Assembly: GCA_964606765.1 (NCBI GenBank) | Contig: CAZSIR010000113.1 | Coordinates: forward strand, 1-9,726 | Direction: 5' to 3' | DNA from: Ga0077527 sp964606765 | GTDB lineage: Bacteria > Pseudomonadota > Gammaproteobacteria > Burkholderiales > SG8-41 | Length of the DNA stretch: 9,726 nucleotides | Shown: positions 6,368 through 9,726 of the stretch, piece by piece | How positions within the stretch are numbered: position 1 is the stretch's first letter | Layout of the letters: each line of letters opens with the position of its first letter | The notes under the pieces: generated by a model | The model's input: the letters and a program-made list of their open reading frames with translations, nothing else | Told to the model about the DNA's origin: nothing | Database searches by the model: none | Program-made: the position numbers and the translations under genes

Positions 6368-7182
6368 CCCCGCACCCCGATCCGGCGGACATGGAAAACG
6401 ATCCGCAGCTGGCGGCCCTATACCGCGCCGCCGCCAATGCGCAGCCGCCTGCGCATCTGGATGACGCCATCCGCGCCGCGGCGCGTCGCGAAGTCGCGGC
6501 CGGCCCGCGTCGTGCCGGCATCCGCCGCTGGACGCTGCCGGTATCGCTCGCGGCCGTGATCGTGCTTTCGGTCAGCATGGTGACGATGATGCGCGAGCAG
6601 GGGGCTGATCGTCCTGAATCCTTTGTTCAGGCACCGCAGACCCCTGCCGTGACGGTACAGCGCGAATCGGATGAGGCGCGGGCCAGCACGGCGCCCGCAG
6701 CGGAGCCCAGGCGCAAGCCGGCGCCGCCGCCTGCGGTGACAGATAGCGTCTCGGCCAAGACCGAGGCGCCTGAACCGGCCGCGGTTTTGAGTGATCGTGC
6801 GGCTGCCGTGGAGCAGGGCCCAGGCGAATCCGCAGCCAAGGCTGCGGCCGCAGCGAATCGCGCCGAGGAACCAGTGGCCGCCCGCCGCGACTACGCGGCG
6901 CCGCAGCCGCTGCAGCGGTCTGCGCCGGCTTCGATGGCTGCCGAAATGTCAGGCAGTACGGGCGGTTTGTCTGCGGCCAGACCCAGTGCCTCGCCTCCCG
7001 CCTTTTCTGCGGCGCCGGCAAAGAGCGCGCTGTGGCAGGATCTCAGCGAGGCCCCCCCGGACAAATGGATCCAGCGCCTCATCGAGTGGCGTCGCGCCGG
7101 CAGGACGGCCGATGCCGAGGCCCTGCTCACCGAATTCCGCCGGCGCTTCCCGGAGCTGCCGGTGCCCGAAGCGGCGCGCTGA
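6358..7182 (+). CDS. Single-pass anti-sigma-like protein
   Basis: A 274-residue protein, most likely the inner-membrane regulator that holds the ECF factor. Residues 1-56 are cytoplasmic and contain LDDAIRAAARREVAAGPR, a segment common in proteins encoded directly after ECF factors in betaproteobacteria. Residues 59-78 form one membrane helix (LPVSLAAVIVLSVSMVTMM). Residues of about 82-222 are an Ala/Pro-rich periplasmic stretch. The last 50 residues fold into a small helical domain (WIQRLIEWRRAGRTADAEALLTEFRRRFP). There is no cysteine at all, so this is not a zinc-binding ZAS anti-sigma factor, and redox sensing by the protein itself is unlikely. The ATG at 6358 or at 6364 could be the start; the latter gives a 4-base ATGA overlap with the sigma stop. 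The next gene follows 3 bp after its stop. Anti-sigma activity is inferred from topology and coupling. Confidence 0.8.
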   Translation: MAMTPHPDPADMENDPQLAALYRAAANAQPPAHLDDAIRAAARREVAAGPRRAGIRRWTLPVSLAAVIVLSVSMVTMMREQGADRPESFVQAPQTPAVTVQRESDEARASTAPAAEPRRKPAPPPAVTDSVSAKTEAPEPAAVLSDRAAAVEQGPGESAAKAAAAANRAEEPVAARRDYAAPQPLQRSAPASMAAEMSGSTGGLSAARPSASPPAFSAAPAKSALWQDLSEAPPDKWIQRLIEWRRAGRTADAEALLTEFRRRFPELPVPEAAR

Positions 7183-7185
7183 GCC

Positions 7186-7374
7186 ATGGCCGCCGAGTTT
7201 GATCCCCCGCCTGAAAAACCGCCGGAGCCCGAGCCTTGGGAATGTTGTCAGAGCGGTTGTGATCCCTGTGTTTATGATCGGTATTGGGAGGCGCTTACTA
7301 ACTATGAGACCGCCCACCGAGCCTGGCGCTTGCGCCAGGTGCCGCCGTTGCCCGACCCCCAAGATGAGTTGTAA
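7186..7374 (+). CDS. Small Cys-rich oxidoreductase-like domain protein
   Basis: A 62-residue protein that matches the short Oxidored-like domain (the family of mitochondrial OXLD1): a Pro/Glu-rich start (PPPEKPPEPEPWE), then CCQSGCDPCVYDRYWEAL, that is C-C-x3-C-x2-C-V-x-D-x-Y-W, then a helix with Y and W. The four cysteines could bind a metal or form disulfides. The biochemical role of the family is not established, despite its name. There is no signal peptide, so it is cytoplasmic. It begins 3 bp after the stop of the anti-sigma-like gene without a clear ribosome binding site, which suggests translational coupling and makes it the last gene of the sigma-factor cluster. Confidence 0.82.
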   Translation: MAAEFDPPPEKPPEPEPWECCQSGCDPCVYDRYWEALTNYETAHRAWRLRQVPPLPDPQDEL

Positions 7375-7508
7375 ATATATGTTTTAATTGATTTTTATTT
7401 GGGATGCCGGGTGGATGAGCCGGTCATTGCAGGCCGGAGTGAACTCTTTGCTGCAGTGCGGCTCAAATCCTTGCCTTTTCTGCCGGCAAATGCCCTTGCT
7501 GGCGCCCG

Positions 7509-7553
7509 AAAAAAGCTATTTTTATATTTATAAACAATAGCTTATATTTTTTA
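7509..7553. terminator. AT-rich bidirectional terminator-like palindrome
   Basis: AAGCTATT (7513-7520) pairs with AATAGCTT (7536-7543), and the inner arms TTTATA (7521-7526) and TATAAA (7529-7534) continue the stem, with only C7535 bulged. Six A's (7509-7514) lie to the left, and ATATTTTTT (7544-7552) to the right, so each strand has a T tract after the stem. It lies 135 bp after the last gene of the sigma cluster. Such an AT-rich stem is less stable than usual, but the symmetry is striking. Confidence 0.55.
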
Positions 7554-7782
7554 TTGCCGGACCGGCCGGATTGCCGTTAAACTCCGCCCCCGGCCGAATT
7601 CCCGGCACACGTTAAAATCGGGTTACAGGGTTGCGGCCAGCAGGCCGAACACCTAGAATTGGCCAGTTTTTTTGAGTAGCCCACAACCTATAGTGGTTAT
7701 GGGCTGAACGCAGTCTTAAGGAGACACCCGTTACCGTAGCGAGGTAACACCGTTGCAGGCGCCTGCATTCAAGCCGGCGCCA

Positions 7783-7796
7783 CTCCCGAAAGGAGG
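7783..7796 (+). promoter_or_regulatory. Ribosome binding site inside a small hairpin
   Basis: AGGAGG (7791-7796) lies 6 nt before the GTG start of the lytic transglycosylase. CTCC at 7783-7786 can pair with GGAG at 7792-7795 around a CGAAA loop, which would partly cover the site. With only 4 bp the effect may be modest. Confidence 0.45.
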
Positions 7797-7802
7797 TTTT
7801 GC

Positions 7803-8558
7803 GTGTTTGCAAAATCAATATCAGAACTTTTCCCCGGAGATCGGGAAGCGGCCGCGCCGCACCGATTCCGCAAGATCATCACCCTGGCCGTGCTCTTCGC
7901 CAGCGTTTCCGCCCTCGCACTCCTGCTTCATGAACGTTACGGCGCCCAGTGGCTGGAATCGGCCTATGCCGCCGTCGAGAGCGAAGCCAAGGCCGTATCC
8001 AGCCGCGTGCTGGCGTCACCCCCCGCCCCGGTGGCGCACCCGGATGCCGCCCGCCATGAGGCGCTGGCCGAGTATCTGGCCAAACGCTACAGGGTGTCCC
8101 AGGACGTCACACTGGAGTTCGTGCAGATTGCCCATGCCGAGGCCCAGCGGGTCAACCTGGATCCGCTGCTGGTCATGGCGGTGATCGCCGTCGAGTCGCG
8201 TTACAACCCGATTGCGGAAAGCGGCGTTGGAGCCCGTGGCCTGATGCAGATCATCCCCAAATTCCATGCGGACAAACTGGCTGAGTTTGGCGGCGAAAAG
8301 GCGGTTTTTGACCCGGAATCCAATATCCGCGTCGGCACCCGCATTCTGCGCGAATACCTGTCCCGTACCGGCAATCTGGGCATTGCGCTGCAGATGTATG
8401 CCGGCGCGCTGGGGGATGACAACGACACCTACACCAACAAGGTGCTGGGCGAGAAGCAGCGCCTGCAGCGTGTCGTCGCCGCACTGGCGGAACCCGTGCC
8501 GGCCACCCCCCGCCTGCGTGTGGCTGCACGCCGGGTCGATTCCAACTTCGGCGAATAA
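7803..8558 (+). CDS. Membrane-anchored lytic transglycosylase (SLT domain)
   Basis: A 251-residue protein that should cleave peptidoglycan glycan strands between MurNAc and GlcNAc, forming 1,6-anhydro-MurNAc. Residues of about 24-43 (KIITLAVLFASVSALALLLH) form an N-terminal membrane anchor, which places the enzyme in the periplasm. Residues of about 85-225 form the SLT domain: AVIAVESRYNP holds the catalytic Glu (E131), followed by SGVGARGLMQIIP, the FDPESNIRVGTRILREYL helix and the ALQMYAGALG motif (family: A-x-Y-N-x-G). The last 25 residues are basic and loosely structured. The start is GTG with AGGAGG 6 nt upstream; no better in-frame ATG precedes it. The long structured leader suggests post-transcriptional control. 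Eleven bases separate it from the cyclophilin-like gene, so they are likely co-transcribed. Confidence 0.92.
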   Translation: MFAKSISELFPGDREAAAPHRFRKIITLAVLFASVSALALLLHERYGAQWLESAYAAVESEAKAVSSRVLASPPAPVAHPDAARHEALAEYLAKRYRVSQDVTLEFVQIAHAEAQRVNLDPLLVMAVIAVESRYNPIAESGVGARGLMQIIPKFHADKLAEFGGEKAVFDPESNIRVGTRILREYLSRTGNLGIALQMYAGALGDDNDTYTNKVLGEKQRLQRVVAALAEPVPATPRLRVAARRVDSNFGE

Positions 8559-8569
8559 ACGCAGCGCCC

Positions 8570-8959
8570 GTGGCTGACTCGCCGGCGACGGGCCGCCTCC
8601 GCATCTCCTGGCCCGGCGGATCGGTGATTGCCGATCTGCAGTCAGGGGCAACGGCCGCGAAACTGCTGGCCATCCTCCCCTGCGAATCCCGCATCAGCAC
8701 CTGGGGCGAGGAAGTCTATTTCACGCTGCCGATCACTGCGGTGCTGGAGCCCGGCGCCCGGCAGGTGGTGGATCCGGGCACCGTGTGTTTCTGGGTGGAA
8801 GGCAGCGCGCTGGCTTTGCCCTGGGGACGCACCCCGGCGTCGCGCGGCGACGAATGCCGTCTCGTCAGTCCCTGCAATGTGCTGGGCCGCATCCGTGGTG
8901 ACCCCGCAGCACTGAAATCCGCCCGCGACGGCGAAACCGTCAGGCTTGAAACGGCCTGA
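8570..8959 (+). CDS. Cyclophilin-like fold protein (TM1367 type)
   Basis: A 129-residue protein of the cyclophilin-like family whose structural model is Thermotoga TM1367. The marks are ATAAKLLAILPCESRISTWGEEVYF (the S-x-x-N/S-T-W-G-E-E-x-Y-F core), VVDPGTVCFWVEGSALALPWGRTP (in relatives: G-D-V-x-Y-W-x-x-G-x-A-L-x-x-F-x-G-x-T-P) and SPCNVLGRIRGD. Members share the barrel of cyclophilins, but isomerase activity has not been shown for most of them. There is no signal peptide. The start is GTG at 8570, 11 bp after the transglycosylase stop and without a good ribosome binding site, so translation probably depends on coupling. The stop codon (8957-8959) lies inside the left arm of the dyad in the next promoter. 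Confidence 0.85.
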   Translation: MADSPATGRLRISWPGGSVIADLQSGATAAKLLAILPCESRISTWGEEVYFTLPITAVLEPGARQVVDPGTVCFWVEGSALALPWGRTPASRGDECRLVSPCNVLGRIRGDPAALKSARDGETVRLETA

Positions 8960-8978
8960 AGGCGCTCAGGCCTATAAT
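8946..8978 (+). promoter_or_regulatory. Promoter of the PhaM-like gene with a dyad in the spacer
   Basis: A perfect -10 box TATAAT (8973-8978) and a good -35 box TTGAAA (8946-8951) are 21 bp apart, longer than the ideal 17. The spacer is filled by a perfect inverted repeat GGCCTGA (8953-8959) and TCAGGCC (8966-8972) with a 6-bp centre. Transcription would start near 8985. Confidence 0.55.
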
Positions 8979-8982
8979 TCCC

Positions 8983-9005
8983 GTAACACAGTGCTGGTAA
9001 CACAG
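8983..9005 (+). repeat. Pair of 9-bp direct repeats in the PhaM-like leader
   Basis: GTAACACAG occurs at 8983-8991 and again at 8997-9005, 14 bp apart start to start, between the -10 box and the ribosome binding site (AGGGGAA) of the next gene. It could be a small duplication or a site for a regulator. Confidence 0.4.
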
Positions 9006-9015
9006 GGGAACGACC

Positions 9016-9294
9016 ATGGCCGACCAGGATGTCCCGAAGGATTTTTTTGAATTCATGCAGAAAATGTGGAACCCGATGGGCTTCCCGATGCCGGGCATGA
9101 TCGCGCCGACGATGAACGTCGAGGACCTCGAGAAAAAAATCGCCGAGCTGAAAGCGGTCGAAACCTGGCTCACCATGAATACCGGCATGCTGCAGATGAC
9201 GATCAAAACCCTCGAGATGCAGAAGTCCGGCCTCGAAAGCCTGCAATCGGCAGGCAAGGCGGCTGCCGACAGCATGAAAAAAGCGCCGAAATAA
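9016..9294 (+). CDS. phaM: PhaM-like polyhydroxyalkanoate granule protein (short form)
   Basis: A 92-residue protein matching the conserved N-terminal domain of PhaM, which in Ralstonia eutropha binds and activates PHB synthase, coats granules and links them to the nucleoid. Visible marks are DFFEFMQKMWNPMGFPMPGM (residues 9-28), then DLEKKIAELKAVETWLTMNTGMLQMTIKTLEMQKSGLESLQ (37-77), an amphipathic helix pair likely to oligomerise. R. eutropha PhaM is much longer and ends in a Lys/Ala/Pro-rich DNA-binding tail; here only KAAADSMKKAPK remains. DNA binding is therefore doubtful. The start ATG has AGGGGAA about 7 nt upstream. The gene has its own promoter and ends inside a strong terminator, so it is probably monocistronic. 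No pha synthesis genes are in the window. Confidence 0.78.
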   Translation: MADQDVPKDFFEFMQKMWNPMGFPMPGMIAPTMNVEDLEKKIAELKAVETWLTMNTGMLQMTIKTLEMQKSGLESLQSAGKAAADSMKKAPK

Positions 9295-9306
9295 TCGGCG
9301 CTTTTT
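9278..9306. terminator. Strong bidirectional intrinsic terminator
   Basis: A perfect 12-bp inverted repeat AAAAAGCGCCGA (9278-9289) and TCGGCGCTTTTT (9295-9306) with loop AATAA. The left arm codes for the last residues of the PhaM-like protein, and the stop TAA is in the loop. On the minus strand the A run becomes a T run, so it also serves the FAH-family gene that ends at 9352. Confidence 0.9.
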
Positions 9307-9351
9307 GTGGGGGCGACGAAAATTATTTCGACCTGACCGCCCCGCGCCGAC

Positions 9352-9726
9352 TTATTTGGCGCCGATCTTGTTACGCAGCATTCCCAGACCTTCCACTTCC
9401 GTTTCCAGGATGTCGCCGGCCTTCATGAATTCCGGCGGGTTGCGCGCATGGCCCACGCCGGCCGGCGTGCCGGTGAGGAACAGGTCGCCCGGTTCCAGCG
9501 TCAGTCCCGCTGACAGTTCCGCAATCAGGCGCGGCAGCTTGAAATACATATAGCTGGTGTTGGAATCCTGCTTGGTCACGCCGTTGACGCGGCAGGTGAT
9601 GCGCAGGTTCTGCGGGGTTTTGACTGCGTCGGCGGTGGTCAGCCACGGACCCATCGGGCAGTGGCCGTCGAGGCTCTTGCCCTTGAACCACTGCTGGCCG
9701 TGCTGGCGCTGCACTTCGCGCGCCGA
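9352..9726 (-). CDS. Fumarylacetoacetate hydrolase family protein (C-terminal part)
   Basis: The last 124 residues of an FAH-family enzyme; the frame is open to the edge, so the N-terminal half is missing. Visible family marks are SAREVQRQHGQQWFKGKSLDGHCPMGPWL (in relatives: D-x-S-A-R-D-x-Q, then K-x-x-D-x-F-x-P-x-G-P-W), the Lys that contacts substrate in FKGKS, VNGVTKQDSNTSYMYF, the helix LIAELSAGLTLEPGD and the active-site loop FLTGTPAGVG. The Glu/Glu/Asp metal ligands lie upstream of the visible part. The family splits C-C bonds in diketo acids or decarboxylates them, for example FAH, oxaloacetate decarboxylase or ureidoglycolate lyase types, and the visible part does not decide which. 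Its transcript should end at the bidirectional terminator at 9278-9306. Confidence 0.9.
   Translation of the reverse strand, partial: SAREVQRQHGQQWFKGKSLDGHCPMGPWLTTADAVKTPQNLRITCRVNGVTKQDSNTSYMYFKLPRLIAELSAGLTLEPGDLFLTGTPAGVGHARNPPEFMKAGDILETEVEGLGMLRNKIGAK

Larger units (their letters stand above)
7375..7802 (+). other. 428-bp gene-free stretch with a structured leader
   Basis: No credible gene is visible on either strand. The first 130 bp (7375-7508) show nothing clear. The AT-rich palindrome at 7509-7553 follows, then a GC-rich stretch. From 7634 there is a chain of hairpins: CGGCC/GGCCG (7634-7647); AGCCCA-AACC/GGTT-TGGGCT (7678-7705, one internal mismatch); GTTACC/GGTAAC (7730-7748); a 14-bp palindrome TGCAGGCGCCTGCA (7754-7767); and CTCC/GGAG (7783-7795) over the ribosome binding site. 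A T7 run lies at 7667-7673. I found no convincing promoter; TATAGT at 7689 has no good -35 partner. Confidence 0.5.

Noticed and set aside
7672..7700. Promoter TTGAGT with TATAGT
   Set aside because: The spacing is only 11 bp, and at the correct spacing there is no good -10 box.
7611..7748. Possible c-di-GMP (GEMM) riboswitch, because of GGGTTAC and GTAGCGAGGTAAC
   Set aside because: The remaining conserved GEMM elements and their order are missing, so I left it as an unclassified structured leader.
7753..8184. Open frame from TTG at 7753 with GAGGT upstream, overlapping the SLT gene
   Set aside because: It reads as Pro/Arg/Ser-rich shadow sequence of the SLT gene in another frame, and the SLT start has a better ribosome binding site.

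Overview
The window looks like a GC-rich draft-genome or metagenome contig from a betaproteobacterium. The class Ia NrdB tail, a PhaM-like polyhydroxyalkanoate granule protein, a stand-alone Lys/Ala-rich histone H1-like protein and an ECF sigma/anti-sigma pair without a zinc motif all fit that group. The placement comes from family recognition by eye, not from a search. I see no phage, insertion sequence, CRISPR array, tRNA or rRNA.

Layout. (1) 1-428: the 3' end of nrdB (+), then about 200 bp with two hairpins. (2) 632-937: a lone DUF2442 protein (+), started by TTG with a good ribosome binding site. (3) 1078-1371: a small histone H1-like protein (+) with its own sigma-70 promoter, then a hairpin-dense non-coding stretch up to 1659. 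(4) 4652-1660 on the minus strand: a likely three-gene operon of a conserved hypothetical protein, L-threonine aldolase (ltaE) and a secreted M20 metallopeptidase of the glutamate carboxypeptidase type. Next to its first gene is a 100-N scaffold gap flanked by identical 55-bp sequences. This looks like two contigs that really overlap, and collapsing the overlap leaves the gene whole. (5) 4906-7374 (+): a compact cluster of a secreted hypothetical protein, an ECF sigma factor, a single-pass anti-sigma-like protein and a small Cys-rich oxidoreductase-like protein. (6) 7375-7802: a 428-bp gene-free stretch with an AT-rich bidirectional terminator-like palindrome, then a chain of hairpins leading into the next gene. 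(7) 7803-8959 (+): a membrane-anchored lytic transglycosylase and a cyclophilin-like-fold protein. (8) 9016-9294 (+): a short PhaM-like protein ending inside a strong bidirectional terminator. (9) 9726-9352 (-): the 3' part of a fumarylacetoacetate hydrolase family gene, running off the window.

Most genes are ordinary housekeeping or accessory genes. The parts least explained by known families are the structured leader before the lytic transglycosylase, the hairpin-rich tail after the histone-like gene, the dyad filling the promoter spacer of the PhaM-like gene, and the ECF cluster that ends in a CC-x3-C-x2-C protein.
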